A stretch of DNA of 64,000 bases from NCBI GenBank assembly GCA_030762935.1, contig CM060900.1, positions 373,872,132 through 373,936,131 on the forward strand, given 5' to 3'. This document shows positions 45,070 to 58,310 of the stretch, in pieces. Below the pieces are notes generated by a model. The model saw nothing but the letters and a program-made list of their open reading frames with translations, was not told the origin of the DNA and made no database searches. Every line of letters starts with the position of its first letter. Within the stretch, counting starts at the first letter, position 1. Both the position numbers and the translations under genes were made by a program. The DNA comes from Hymenopus coronatus. Lineage: Eukaryota; Arthropoda; Insecta; Mantodea; Hymenopodidae.

Positions 45070-45967
45070 GCTAAAATGTTGAAACGAATAATCTGAATAT
45101 CATTCTAGATTAAGTCCATAACTTAGCCAAAAGGAAATAAAGTGTGATCGATGTTCTCTGTGGGTTTATGTGGATGTGAGGAAAAGCAGATTTCTTGGAT
45201 AATAGTTGTCCCTTGAAATTTCCCTTAGGAAGTAAATTAACCCTATATTCAACTCCTCTGAGAATGCAAGAGTGCCACAGGCATAACCATGTCAACAACG
45301 CAGTATGTTCGTGTTGCCAACTCTTAGGCAGGATCGAACAGATGGTCTATAATGAAAGACTCTACCCTATGAATTACTTCAGACTTACCACTCAGCAGAG
45401 TTGCTTGCCCTCTGGAAAATATTATATATTGTCTTGGCTGTCAGGTAAGCTGCCTCCCTGGATAGCTCCCTACTGGTTTAGAGGTGTTGAAGCTTGGAAA
45501 TGTTAGGGACCTCTATATATCTCTGTAGCCTGTCTGCCTGCGACTGAAGCCTCATATATTGCTTCACTTCATCGGTACCTTTCGAGGGTGTAGCCACAGC
45601 ATACCCCAATTATGTTGCAATGAGCAAGGTGTCCCTCCGTTACAATATCCTATTTGTGATTCTGTTAAATGATAGCTGGATTGCTTATTCTACTTAATGC
45701 ATCTGCATGCCGTTGTTTCATAAGGAAAACTAAATTTTATTTTTATCTCGGAACATTTGGAGTTTTTCTATAAAAAGAAAATAAATACGAGCAAAAGGAT
45801 TTCTCCACTGATTCTCTACTTTGAAAATATTTCTAAAAATTATTTAGTCACAGCCACCAGTATATTATTATTTTGGAAAATTATAGCCGAAAACCAGGTG
45901 AACTGCATTATGTGTCCAATGAAATGCTGAGTAGAGCTTAGTTTTCAAACAAAGAATATGGGTAAGT
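45070..45967. other. No recognised gene
   Basis: Unclassified sequence; a 103-codon forward frame (45195-45506) has no family resemblance. Confidence 0.4.
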
Positions 45968-46082
45968 TATTTCAGGCTGTTGTGCCATAGTTTGCTGGAT
46001 GTAGATGTTCCAGGCGTTTCATTCACAATTACGGTGGACATCTTCAGCGGCACAGTCAAAGTCTGCTTGGCAAAGTTATCCC
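45968..46082. repeat. Dispersed repeat X, copy 1
   Basis: The plus-strand text GCTGGATGTAGATGTTCCAG, TTCACAATTACGGTGGACAT and CAGTCAAAGTCTGC matches the copy at 47660-47772 (same orientation, about three quarters identical by eye). The class is unknown; it may come from a retroelement with a protein-like minus-strand reading (PLKMSTVIVNETPGTS). Confidence 0.7.
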
Positions 46083-46634
46083 TGCAACTGATAAGTATTT
46101 TTTTGTTTGTTTGTTAATTAGGAAAAGCGAATAAAGTCTTAAAGGATAACAGTATTTTGGAAGGAAATTGTAATTGTTTGAGGGACGATTGTTCTGTGTT
46201 GTTTCTCTTTATCTTGGTGAATTTGGGGCAGTACGATGCAGGGTACCATGTGAGCAAACCGAGTGTTCACAAATAGTTACTAGTCAGGTGAAAAACTGGA
46301 GGCCAGCACAGTTGTATGGCTGAGGTCCTACTGACACCCTTTGGGCATGGGATTATGGAATTGAAAAGAAATGTCCCTGAATAAAGATGTTGTCTCATCA
46401 TATAGCTATTTTTGAAATTCTGCTAGCTTGAAACAAAAGTATAAAGTTATCAGTGTTTTAGTGTAGCATGTGACCTCAGCCAGTTATTGCCCTGTCTACC
46501 CTTAAGGGTGGCCATTGATTTAATCTAGATGTCCTGCTGAGTGTCTGGCATCAACTTGAAATATAAAAGCTACAAAAGCACTTGTTTACTACTATGTGTA
46601 ACGATTGGAGTGTGACTCCAACACGTGCCACAAT

Positions 46635-46800
46635 AGTCATTGGCATTAAGTACTAAATATATAGTGATGAGCATTTTGACAGTCTGTGCCGTGTCTCTAG
46701 AGTAATTGGTATTAATTGCTAATGCTATAGGTAGAGTCATTGGTAATAGTTACTATGCATATGGTGATGTGAGTGTTTTCACAGATTTTGCCGTGTCACT
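46635..46800. repeat. Diverged tandem duplication, period about 99 bases
   Basis: AGTCATTGGCATTAAGTACT ... GTCTGTGCCGTGTC recurs as AGTCATTGGTAATAGTTACT ... GATTTTGCCGTGTC. Two units only. Confidence 0.7.
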
Positions 46801-46889
46801 CACCATTTTCTAGTTTTTAAAGCCCTCCCTACAACTGATTAGTATTACATATTTCAGTGTCAACAAAAGCTTAATGTACTAATCAATTA

Positions 46890-47230
46890 TGTTGTGTTTT
46901 TTTTTTATCTGCTGAGTTAGTCACTTTAAGATTACTTTTACGGAGACTTTGTTATTGGTGTTAAGAAAATTAATTGATCTGTAGTTTTGTGGGTCTTTCT
47001 TGCCTCTGCCAGGTTTGGAGAACATGAAAACTGTGAGCTGCTTCCATCTGTTGGGAAGGTACCTATGTTGGGTAATAGTTACATAACTGTGCGAGCAACT
47101 TGAGGGAATTTGGGTTTAGGTTTTCAGAGCCAAGTTTGGTATCTGGCCTGGCCTGGGGATTTGTGGCCATTGAGATGTGAAATTATCCATTTAAGATCAG
47201 AGGGATGTGTTTTTCCATATTTTGTTGTAC
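46890..47230 (-). pseudogene. LINE reverse transcriptase N-terminal fragment (I/Jockey-like)
   Basis: Minus strand: PSDLKWIISHLNGHKSPGQ (the I...LxxxKAPGxD block) near 47200, then LLPNIGTFPTDG (FPxxWK block) and NLAEARKTHKTTDQL, LTPITKSP. Stops and loss of key residues show decay. It has the opposite part of the protein to the LINE piece at 50870-51385 and is not collinear with it. Confidence 0.6.
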
Positions 47231-47659
47231 ATTCTTGTGGCAAAGATGTCCTTTGTTGTAGCTTCCACTTCTTGGCAGAAGGCACTTGAAAAATTTATTC
47301 CCCTAACTTCAAAATTTGAACACCTAGGTCATAGGTGTCCTGTCTCAAATTTCTTGTTTAAGACCCCTCCTTATTCTCTGAAAATATTTTGGTTTAGTTC
47401 ATTAACACCTTGTATGTTGCAAACAAATCACTTTATAATTGGCTCTATTGACTTGGCTAGTTGCATATAAAAAGTGACACAATTACACCTGGTATACAGT
47501 TTCAAGATAATATATGCAGATGTTCAGTAGAAAGGTTCCCTAATGCTTCCTTTACTTCTTACCATTTAAGGACAAATTAAAAGTCATTGAAAATGGTGCA
47601 ACAAAACAGAGACTTTATTTGAAGAGAACATAGGTTTAAACGGCCAGAGTCAATGTATC

Positions 47660-47772
47660 TTGAAGTTTTTCTGAGCTTTTGTGCGGGGTCTGCTGGAGGC
47701 AGATGTTCCAGATGTTTTGTTCACAATTGTAGTGGACATTTTCAATGGCATGATCAAAGTCCCTTTGGAGAA
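47660..47772. repeat. Dispersed repeat X, copy 2
   Basis: Companion of the repeat at 45968-46082: GGCAGATGTTCCAGATG, TTCACAATTGTAGTGGACAT, GCATGATCAAAGTC. The pair lies 1.7 kb apart. Confidence 0.7.
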
Positions 47773-48301
47773 GGTATTAGTGTGTTTGATATGTTTGTGT
47801 GGAGGAAAAAGTCTACCTTTTACACTAACTGGAAAGCCCAGAGTGTCAGGTTCTGACTTCTGGCCATACTGAACAAATACCTCCACAAAAAGGAAAAGAA
47901 GATGGAAAATGAGGTAAGTCCATGACAAAGTATACCAGTTCTGCTCTTACACCTGTGTATTCAGGGAATAAATATATTAGCCGGCCATAAGGATCTAAGG
48001 CCATTGAGAATTAGGGGCCAGGATGCAAGCCTTATTTCGGCTCTGGAGAATTCAGGTGTGATAATGAATGAAGTAGTTGTGAGAGGATTAAAGGAAGTAT
48101 GTAGAACTTGGGATAGTACAAGCTGGCTCTCTGCAAAAATTCACACCACCTCATTAGGTTGCAGGAAGCTGATGTATTGGAGTTTACTTCAGTCATCGTC
48201 TCCGCTGAAATATTCCATGTCATTTGTTTCAATTTTAAACTACTTAAACTTTTCTCAAACTGGAATTGATGTTTCTTTTCATGTCCCTTGTTTTACTGCA
48301 G

Positions 48302-48405
48302 GCCATGCAAAGTCAACTGAACTTCAATTGTTTCACATAGGACCAGATTTTAAAAGATTTGACAATCAATTTAGCCTAGGGTCCCTTCTATTTATAAGAA
48401 AGCAG
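48302..48405 (+). CDS. Candidate coding exon of an unidentified host gene
   Basis: A strong acceptor (pyrimidine-rich TTTCTTTTCATGTCCCTTGT followed by TTTACTGCAG) precedes 104 bases open in one frame, ending in AAGCAG with a donor GTAATT. The reading after a two-base partial codon is HAKSTELQLFHIGPDFKRFD then NQFSLGSLLFIRKQ: well balanced, with no low complexity, unlike other frames nearby. Start phase 2 and end phase 0 are compatible with an internal exon. I do not recognise the protein, and neighbouring exons were not found within 10 kb on either side, so introns would be long. It may instead be an old repeat fragment. Confidence 0.4.
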
Positions 48406-50869
48406 GTAATTAGACAATTTCTGCTAATGTTTACCTTGATTAGCATGTCATAGGTAAAATATGCATATGCATGCAACATATCATTTTACACATACTTTGA
48501 AATTTTTTGGAATATATTTATTTTACTGTTTTTTGTACTGTTATATCCAAGGAAGCTACAAACTGTACTACTCTTTGAAAAATGTCTGGATTTTAACTGG
48601 CTTGGCTGTTGTCCTGATCAGGCAGCACAAGTTTAGAGTTCTACCAAATTTTATGCAATGCAATTATAATTCTAGAGAGAATATGCCCATCTACTTTTGT
48701 ACGCCACTTCATGCTATACCCTATACCCATCATCTGATTGAATCCATTTTTAATTGCCAAGTTTGTTATTTCATTCTGCAAGTTAAGCTTTCATATTGTA
48801 TGGTTTAAATCAGTAACACCATTGGTCGCCTACCAAACAGAGAGCAGATAAAAAACAAGAATGCGTTAATTTTCTCACATCCACAAAGCTGACTACATTT
48901 ATGGTTGATAGAATGAATGAAGTTTAAAATTATAATAACATTTCTCTGTTTTGTGTCCTGTGTGAATTCAGTTGAGAAATCATGTATGTGACTGTAACAT
49001 TTTTACTTCTAGCCTGCTCTGATGGCTTAATAGTTTCTAAATTATACTCTTTAAGGATATTCATTTTTGCTGACCCAAAAGCACATAGCACAGTGCACAG
49101 CATTCAAAGTTAATCAGTCACATACAAAATAATAAATCCGCAATCACAAAGATAATATTGGATTACATGCATGTGTTTACTCTGATAGGAGGATTTTTTT
49201 ATTTATTTTTTTTTGTGGTAGTGTTTAACGCCCACTTTAACTACTAATGGCACAGCAGGATTGACAACAGAACTTCAGTTTATTTAAAATTCAGTTCAAT
49301 GGGACATTTATGAAGATCCTTTCATCTATTTACCTCAGGATTTAAAATCCTTCTATGTTCCAATGTAACTAATGTTACTGACTTCAGTTTCTGGAAGCCA
49401 AATTATATGAATTGGTATTTTCAGCTGTGTCACATTGATTAAATTGATACAACTTAAGGATAACCATTTTCCACTGTAGCAGTTGATATGTAATAATTCA
49501 CAGCATGGGTACAAGAGATTGTGATGTTGAGATAACAGAAAACAATGATGGTCAATGGATAAACACAAAATTAAGTTTTGTTGTGATTTTTAGGGTACAC
49601 CAGGGACTTATAAATTGCTTTTAAGAAGAAATACACTTTATGAAATTTACTTGTTGCAAAATAATTGTTTGAACTAATGGACACTTTGGCCCTGTACCCT
49701 TTCATATGGACTACCACTGATTTGGTTAAAACTTTTATTGGAATCTAAAGTTTTAATGTTATGATGGAATCATGTTTTAATTTTGTTATCAGAATCATGT
49801 TATATTTAGGTAGCTGCTGTGAACCTGCATCTTATTATCACAGGATAAATAATCTCATTGTTTCTAATATTAAGTGTTTCTTAGATCATTCAGTAACAAG
49901 GAATCCAGCTCATATAGTAATAACAGCTACACCGAACAAATTGATGAGTATAAATAAAGGAAAATAAATGATTGGTAACAATGTTAGTTTTCCATCCAAG
50001 TTGGATGCTGTGCATATCAATTGCACATGCATGGTGAATGATGTATACAGTGTTTACAAACTCACTATCTTAGTGATCAAACTGAAGCTTCAGTGGAGCA
50101 ATAACAAATGTACATTCAGGTGTCCAGAAACTTATTAATGCATCTGCTTTTCTATAGCATTTTTATTTATCTATTATAGGCAAAGACATCTTTTCAATTG
50201 GTATCTAAATCATACTTATAATTTGTCAATATCTTATTGGTTTAAAAAGAATAATGAATAAACATTCATCCATTAAGAACGTATTTTCAGGTAAAAAATG
50301 AGAAGGGTTAACTACTGAAGTAGGTATTTTATTTCAAAGGCTGGACAGTGGTGCTTATAAAAGTTGATTAATTTATGTAATTTTATAAGTTAAACATGGG
50401 CAACAATAGAAAAGTTATTTCACTTATTGAAATAAGATTAGAGCTGCTGAGCAATATAGTAATAACTTATAACTCTGTTTAATACTTTTATTATGTTTTG
50501 TATAGAAAATGTATGACACTAAGTATTAATAGACACTATTTGTTTAAACTCTAAATTTGATTAAAAGCCATAGCTTAAAGTTGTGGCGAGAAGGATGACA
50601 AAATCTGTATTGCATAATATAATTTTTATATTACTGTTGTTTTTTTATAACTTATACTTATAATTATGATTTGTAGGAGAGTAGAGAGTGTAAGAGAGAG
50701 TATAAGAGAGTAAAACTAACTTTGATTATATCTAATTTTATAGTCTAATATTCAATTGGTATAATCTCAAAGAAAAGAAAAACTTTCTATACAGATGGAA
50801 GAAACTGGAATACTAGTTGTATCTAGTAAATCACAAAGAATAGAGGTTAGGTATGTAGGGTAGATCGGT
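48406..50869. other. AT-rich stretch, possibly intronic
   Basis: No exon partner recognised. A T-rich patch with TGTTTAACGCCCACTTTAAC at 49200-49245 resembles the 3' end of tRNA-derived SINEs in reverse orientation, but the head is missing. Confidence 0.4.
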
Positions 50870-51385
50870 TAGTTGGAGTTCCATTGACCTCCCATATATC
50901 AACAAAAGACCTATATTGTGCAACTCCATTGGAAAAGATGCCTTCATTAGTTCAAAAAAATGTGTTCTATGATAGGTACAAGTTGAAGTATCTTCCCTAG
51001 TTATAGTAATAGTGAGTCTCTTGCCAGAAATGGGCAGACCAGAAGGATATGTGAGGCAGTTTGTTCATCCTCTTTGCACACTTTACAGATGGTTCATCCT
51101 TGTAGAGATGTTTCCTGAAATTACCATATTCAGAGAAGAATGCAAGTACTTTCCTTATTCCTGTTCTATTCAATCTTAGGAGACATTAGGAAAGAGTATT
51201 TCATGGATCTCAGATGAGCTTCCAGGCTTGTTTTTGTACAGGCTGGGTTTTTCACCTGAGTTGGTGTTTTTCCCTAATCCATGTTTTTACCGAGATTTTG
51301 GCAGTGCTTATGCTGATCCCATCAATAGGTTTAGGGACAGCATAGGGCATCTTAGTACCATGTTTAACCATCTGAATAAGACATA
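50870..51385 (-). pseudogene. LINE C-terminus with zinc region (I/R1/Jockey type)
   Basis: Minus strand: KPIDGISISTAKISVKTWI (linker after RNase H) near 51300, LLRLNRTGIRKVL, FRKHLYKDE and the well preserved CKVCKEDEQTASHILLVCPF (about 51090-51030), the CxxCxxxExExxxHILxxC motif that closes such LINEs. The upstream RNase H and reverse transcriptase are missing. Frame changes occur between blocks. Confidence 0.75.
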
Positions 51386-54300
51386 ATGAATGAAGATGTA
51401 TGAGATTAATTACAAATATTAATTGAGTTTTATTTCAGTCTATCAGTTTTTAAACATAACTTTTTACCAGTCTGGACCTCATTCTCCCAAAAGCACTTGT
51501 AGTTACCTGACATGAACAAAAAGGAAGTGTGAGCTACTAATCAATACAAGTGAATAGCTAGAACCAAATAAATACTGGCTAAAGACATAATATTTTGTTG
51601 CCCACATAAACTACTGTTTCTGATACCAGCAAGTTTTCATTCTTTTGGGTGTGCAGATGCATGGTAGGTACCCTGAGCTAGTAAGAATATGACCTGATTG
51701 GTTAGAAGGCATAAAAAGGACCTCTCAAATAAACTGGTGAAAATTAAGTTATAATGTAAGCACACATATCTCTTATTTGTTTTTAAATGGAATGAAAAAA
51801 AAATAAGGCTCCTTAAATCTAAAGTGGAGCAAGAAAAGGTAATTTTTGTTGAAGAAATGATTCAAATATAGCCTTTTCCACATATTAAGGTAACATGGGA
51901 AATGTTTAATCTCAGACCAATCTGGGATTCTTCTCAGCACTTATATATAGTAAGCAAAACATAAACTAAATATTAATTTAAAATACAAAATTGTTTCTAC
52001 TGAAAACCACATAGTTGTTCATTATACTAGAAAGTTTCTAAATTGGTATTAACAAGAAAAGTCCTGTCATAAACTGTTTGCTTAAAAAAAATACTAGCAT
52101 AAAATATTTCAATCTGGAAATAAAGCAAGCACCTTATTCTTTTGGACAAAAGTAGCCAATTTATCAGTTTCTTCCGAACTTGTGATTTTCTGGAAATATT
52201 GGCTGGAAGTAGCTCTAGAATATGTAGGTAAAGTGGTTACTCAGCTAAACTGTTAAAACAATGTGGACTATTGCCCTTTATAATGCAATGATTTCTTACT
52301 TGAATCTATATTTATTTTTGACAAGCTTTAACCACCTCTAAAATAGTTCTCTATAAATAGTATCTTTAATCTTTATTGCTAATGTTGAACCCTAGTTTAT
52401 CTTTTTTTTTTATTATTATAATTTAGGGGTGTTTCTTTAATTTCAGACAAGTTTGACCCCTCCTAAATAATAAAAGTGGTATCTGAATAAGTGATATCTT
52501 CATGGCCAATATTTACTCCTAGTTTATAGATATTGAATCATTTTCTCTTAAGACTTGGGCCTGTGTCCACCCCTAAGCCATAGAGTGTTGATTTGAAAAG
52601 TTTCTCATGAGACAGGTAGTAATATCACACAGCTGTTAAACTTGATAAACAAGCATCTTTGCTCTCTAGATTAGATAACTATTATCTCTAAGAAGGGCTA
52701 CAAGATCTATCCATTAAGATAGTAATGGAAGTTAGCATTGGTGTTCATCTGTTTGAAAATGAAAAACTTTATAGCCAAAACCTTTTTGATTTCTTTTTCT
52801 TGTATCATTTTGGGAATAAGTAAGTTCACTTCATTCAAGACTGGATACAATTTTGGATTAATATTAATATATTTTTAATGTAGGAAAAGCAATTGTAATT
52901 ATATAATTAAATATTGTTTATCATATGCTGAATGTTATTAATGTAAGTACTTTTTCAGTTTTATTCTATCTTCTTACTGGGAGAGGATCAAGTCTAAGTA
53001 TTGGATGGTGAGTTCATCATCATTTTGTGTTTTATGAAATTAAGAAAACCTAAAAGACATACATGTAAATAAATAAAACTAATTAAACATTTAAAATGCA
53101 TGTTAAAATATTCTAATGCTTATGGTATGAGTGGTATATGAGGAATATTTAACTAAAAAACAGTCATTTCATAATAGGAAAGATGAAAGCTAATATTTCC
53201 TAAACGTTTGGCAGATTTTTAAAGGTTTTCCTTCTAAGTTATAGTTCAAAACGTTCTCTTCTAAATATAGTTATCTTAACAACAACCCTCTATGCAATAT
53301 AATTTTGGGTATAAAAACATTTTGTATTTGGTACATCTTGAACCAATTACTATACGTAAGGAAAGTTGGCACAGCAATTATATTTTATCATACTTTGAAA
53401 ATTTCAGTTCCACTTAGTGTAAGTAGCTGCTCATCATGCATTACACATGTTTTGGGCAAGCAGGGAAATAGGTTCCCAATTTTTGTTTAAGCTAACCTTT
53501 TATGATAGCTATAGTAACAAGAAAGGTTCACAAGGGGAAAAAACAACAAACAAAAAAACAAACCCAGATCCAGAAAGTGAACTTAAAGACTTATACATTC
53601 CTTTATTTCTTTGCATCAGGTAATATACAGAATATATCTGAATAACATAATCTAAGTAAATGTATTTCAGTTATTAAATATTTTCTTTTAATTTTCTGTG
53701 TTTTAATTACTCTTTTTTATACTTCTATAGTGCAATGTGTATTTATTTTTCCACATTGTGTTAACCCTGTGGCACAACTTGCTATCATGGAGCTTCAGCT
53801 GAACAGTTTCATTGTTTTCATTCTTTCAGCATAACATTATGTTACTGACAATGCATGAGAATTAGAGACTTGATATTGTATATCACAAATATATGCATAC
53901 ATAACATTTTATTCTACAGAACACAAACACAGTTATCAGTACATAAATACAAATTAGTATATTAACTAAATCTTTGCTGAGGGCATGTTTTTGTCTTGAA
54001 TTAATGTCTTCCATTCATTGTGAATCAACAATGGAGTTCAAAGGAATTTCAAACATTATAAGGAGTACTGTATGAAATGTAGAGAACATTCAGTTAGAAT
54101 ATACATATTAAAACATGGGGGAATCCATGTAAAAATGTACTTTGTCCATGGATGGGCTGAATGAGTTGTTTTAAAATTCCTCCTTTAATACACATTTAAT
54201 ATACTTCTTAATCACGTTTTTATTTTTAGGGACACTTTATACAAATGTAATGTCATGTTCTGAAATGTGGGATGTATTTGAACTGAAAGTATAACCACTA

Positions 54301-54848
54301 ATGGAGGTAACATAGGTTTCGACCTCTAAATACATGGTTATGTGTGAGGAGTTTTGAAGGTTGTAATCTATTCTTCTCCAACTTTCCAATTAGAAACTTC
54401 TAACATAATTTTTCATTTTATGTCTCTTACTTCTGATTGCATGAATCCTATAGAACTTAAAAAGAGATACTTGTGTTGGATTGCCTAAAAGGGGCTAAAG
54501 AGGTCTTCTGCATAAAACACAGTTTTTAATAGATTCTCTCAAATATTTTAGATTTCCACACATTTTAGGAAAAAACCCAATCACAGGAATGTAATTTGAG
54601 ACTTCTACAACAAAGTAAAATACTAAATTAAACCTTTGAAATTTTTGAAATTTAAGATATACAACATTTTTAATCCATTTTAATTTTGAAATCTGTAACT
54701 AAACTGCTGTAGTTTCAATTTTTAGATGACAAGTTGCCACCTTACAACACAGAAGTATACTAAAGGAACAATACCTTTTATAAAAACCAAAAATTCCAGA
54801 GCCAAGTGATATATGTAGTGATACTGTCATTTCTTGAAATTGAGTTCC
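51386..54848. other. AT-rich stretch without recognised gene
   Basis: 3.5 kb with dense stops and no repeat family recognised. Confidence 0.5.
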
Positions 54849-55040
54849 TGTCTGTGTAATTCAATTGGTTAGGCACCGACATTCTAATCCCAAGGTTTGG
54901 GGGTTCAAATCTGGTCAAATTCAATGGTTAATTAAGCGTGCTTAAAATCTATGACCCCATGTCAGTAGATTTACTGACATATAGAAGTACTCCAGCAGAA
55001 TGAAATACTGGCACAAAGTTGGCACAGATATGATCCTGGC
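54849..55040 (+). repeat. tRNA-derived SINE, family G
   Basis: A box TCAATTGGTTAGGCACC and B box GGGTTCAAATCTGG, followed by a body AAATCTATGACCCCATGTC, GTAGATTTACTGACATATAG, AAGTACTCCAGCAGAATG and ACTGGCACAAAGTTGGC. The head is strongly tRNA-like. One copy in the window. Confidence 0.8.
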
Positions 55041-55525
55041 AAATGACCACACTGTTTACAAACGAACATTTACTTTTAAGTAAGTGTCACAGAATAGAGG
55101 TATTTCAATATCAGAATGGCTGCTACATTAAATGATGTACAGAACATTCCAAATGCTTTCTGGGCCACATGCATTTAGCTATGGGCAATAAGACAAGCAT
55201 TATCAAGAAATTATGTTGAATGTACACTCAAAGGTTGACTTACTTGCTCTAAACTCATTTTAGTTCTTAAAAAAATATAATTCCAACACATTTCCCTTAA
55301 ATTTGCCTGTAAGAAAAATATTTCACTGTATAGAAAACAACAATAATGTTATAAATCCACAAGGAACTTGGAACAACATAAGCAGATATGGTAATTAAAT
55401 TTTCATGGTTAGGGAACACATATTATGTTATAATAAAGAATGTGTTAAAACAAAAAGTACTATTGGTTTCCAATATTCACAAAGTTTGCTACTGATTATC
55501 AGTTACGGTAAATTCTTTACCTATC

Positions 55526-55553
55526 CTATCATCATCATCATCATCATCATTAT
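55526..55553. repeat. (CAT)n microsatellite
   Basis: About nine CAT units seen directly. Confidence 0.95.
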
Positions 55554-58127
55554 TAAGCATAATAAGGACTTTTGCCAGAAACATTATTTCAAATAACAGG
55601 GAATTATTTAGGCTACACTTTCATGTATGATCATATATTTATGCTGCCCTCTGTCCTTCCCTCCCACACATACGCTTATACTCATAAACCATTTTTTTTC
55701 TACATCTGTTTACTCAGGGGACCTTAATTCATGTATTTCCGTTGACATTTGATGTAAAATTTTGGAGTGGAATGCATTATTTCCTTTTACCTACTATTAT
55801 ATTGTATTTATTTTCATCCATAGAAACATGACACATACGTTATAGTACATGCCAATATTCAAATACAAGGAAACTTTATAAAGGATAGAAATACAGAGAT
55901 ATTAGATTCAACAAAATTTTAAAATATAAAGGAAAAGAATACAAAGATACTAAAAAAGACTTCAGAATTAAGTTATAAAATAAATTATTTACAAATATAC
56001 AATTTATTGTAATTTATGGTGTCGGAACTCTTCTACACTATAAAAGCTATACTCCATTAAGGAATTAGACAAAACCTTTGTGAATTTTACCTGGGATTCA
56101 GTGTTCTTTAGTTTAGCAATTACAAATTCTATCTATGTCTTTTATGTTCTGATTAAATTTAAAAGTCATTCTTTTATGAATTTTCCTGATTATGAATGAA
56201 GTAATTTCCTGTAAATAATTTCAAATTAAGAAAAAGTTTTTTTTTTTTTTTCATACAAGTTGCTGTAAAACATGCAACTGTTCATATGACATGTTGAAAT
56301 TGTTTTCAATAAACATATTTAGTAGTTTAAAGTATGTATCTATATAGTCTTCTAGTCTCAGCACTGTAAATCTTAAATATAAGTTGACAAATACTTCATA
56401 ACTGTATTTGCTATGGACAATTTTATTTGATACAAATTGCATATTTTAACAAGTTTCATATAATTTATGACATTCTGTTATTACTTCTCCATTTATATAT
56501 ACACATACAAGTATTTATCTCCCATTTAATAAATAAATTCCATTGAACTAGGATATACCAAAAACAGGGAAAAACCTTGGAAAATAGTTTTTTTTGGTAA
56601 TTCTCTTTGAACAAGATTAAAAACACATCTTAGATGGATATATTTATTATGCCTATACCAAGGACCTAAGTGTTTTATAGCTCAGTGTGAACTAAAACCA
56701 CTTTAGAGACTAGTCATGAACAGTTGGCAGGTCAGAGTGTGTCTGTTATGTTAAAGTACCTAATAAACGTGTCTTATTTAAGTAACACTGCTAAAGCCAT
56801 TCATGAGAAAATAAACAATAACTAAAATATTTCCATGTCAATATCTTGGAAGTATACACCACTGCATGGCATGCTGGCTCAAGAATGAAATTTTGCATTT
56901 ACCCTCTTTAAGGGATTTTATTTATGCTAGCTATTCTGGCATACACATGCACATGTTTTGGAAATTATCCAAGTTGCTTATATTCACTGGATGCCAACTT
57001 CTGAATATAATGCAAAACTTTGATATCAAAGTTCTAATGGAATACAGTGCTCACCAAAAATTATTGGTGACAATCGCTAATACCTCTCTCACCATATCTT
57101 CCTCTCATAAACACACACAAAGAAAACTATCTTGTATTTAATATTAAACCTAGATCCAAATTGTAAAGGAACATATTATGGATTTTTACAGTTTTCTGTA
57201 TGTGTATTATATGATAATGCTGTATTTCAGGGAGCCACTAAGTTTCATTAAAAAACATGAATGTGCTGCAATAATCTGACACAAAATTAAGATAGACACA
57301 ACAGTGGACGAAACAATGAAGTGAATGAATACCCAAAACAAAAAGTATACGCCCTCTACTACCTATTATTATGTGAAATATAGTGATGATAATATTGATG
57401 ACTCAATTGTTTAAATACATGAAAAGAATGTGCTCATTCCTTTATTTTAGATAGAATAGAATAGAACAAATTATTTTGTTTCTTCTTTCCTTGGCACAAC
57501 TTTCCCCACTCACCCCAAATAAGAGCACTATATGCAAACATAAATAACCTTTGAGATTACAAGGTCCTGCCCCAGGTGCAACTAGTTGGTAATAAAATTC
57601 TTCTCCCCTTTCTCTTACAACCTTCTCGCCCATTAGAAAACGTTTACTCAAGTTAGGCCATAACTTCTGTTTGAGTCTGCACACATGCAAAGCTTAATGT
57701 CTTAACTTTAATTTATTATATGACTGCAAGGTTGCAAGTTCAAACCTTGAAGTACTTCCAAGAGTGTGTGTGGGGTTAACAAGAGAGCCACAAACATGTT
57801 CTTGCTGTTATAAACATAATTTCAGATATAAACAAAGTTTAATCAATCAAACATCACTTAGGAAAGAAGAAAGTAAATGAAGAAAGAATGAGTAAATGAA
57901 TGAATGAAAGAAACATTTCAAATCATTAAAAAGGATCTTCTGTTTGCCTATCATTAATATCTAAGCATTTTGATGTCTTATTTTTATCATATAGCAAAAA
58001 TGTAACAGTCCTCTGTCATTTTTCTAATTGTTTTATTTATGTGCATCATCATATTGGCGGCATTCACCTGTAATATGTGTACTCTGTACTGTTGTCATTT
58101 GGTTTCTATTTTTCTTCATTAGATCTC

Positions 58128-58158
58128 TCTCACTCACACACACACACACACACACACA
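58128..58158. repeat. (CA)n microsatellite
   Basis: ACTCACACACACA run, about 13 CA units. Confidence 0.95.
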
Positions 58159-58184
58159 TTCATTCTTTCATTCATACTTATAGA

Positions 58185-58310
58185 CTCTTGGAAAGATATG
58201 AAATATTCTTGGCTAGAGAAAAATTCCCTCCGCCAAGCGAGGAATAGAACCTAGGACCCCTCACATAACAGACAGGTGCTCTACCAGTTGCTCTACTGTA
58301 CCAACTATTT
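58185..58310 (-). repeat. tRNA-derived SINE, family F
   Basis: Minus strand: A box GTAGAGCAACTGGTAGAGCA and B box TAGGTTCTATTCCTC with CACCTGTCTGTTATGTGAGG between them; the head looks like a whole tRNA. It is followed by GGCGGAGGGAATTTTTCTC. Its 3' end was not traced. Confidence 0.8.

Larger units (their letters stand above)
55041..58180. other. AT-rich stretch with short microsatellites
   Basis: No gene recognised. Simple repeats occur at 55526-55553 (CAT), 56240-56252 (poly-T) and 58128-58158 (CA). Near 57725-57760, GGTTGCAAGTTCAAACCTTG resembles a B box but no A box was convincing. Confidence 0.45.

Noticed and set aside
48004..48453. 150-codon forward frame as a whole gene
   Set aside because: Only the 104-base segment between splice-like sites looks coding; the rest resembles intron and repeat text.
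57720..57760. B-box-like GGTTGCAAGTTCAAACC
   Set aside because: No matching A box at tRNA-like distance and no second copy.
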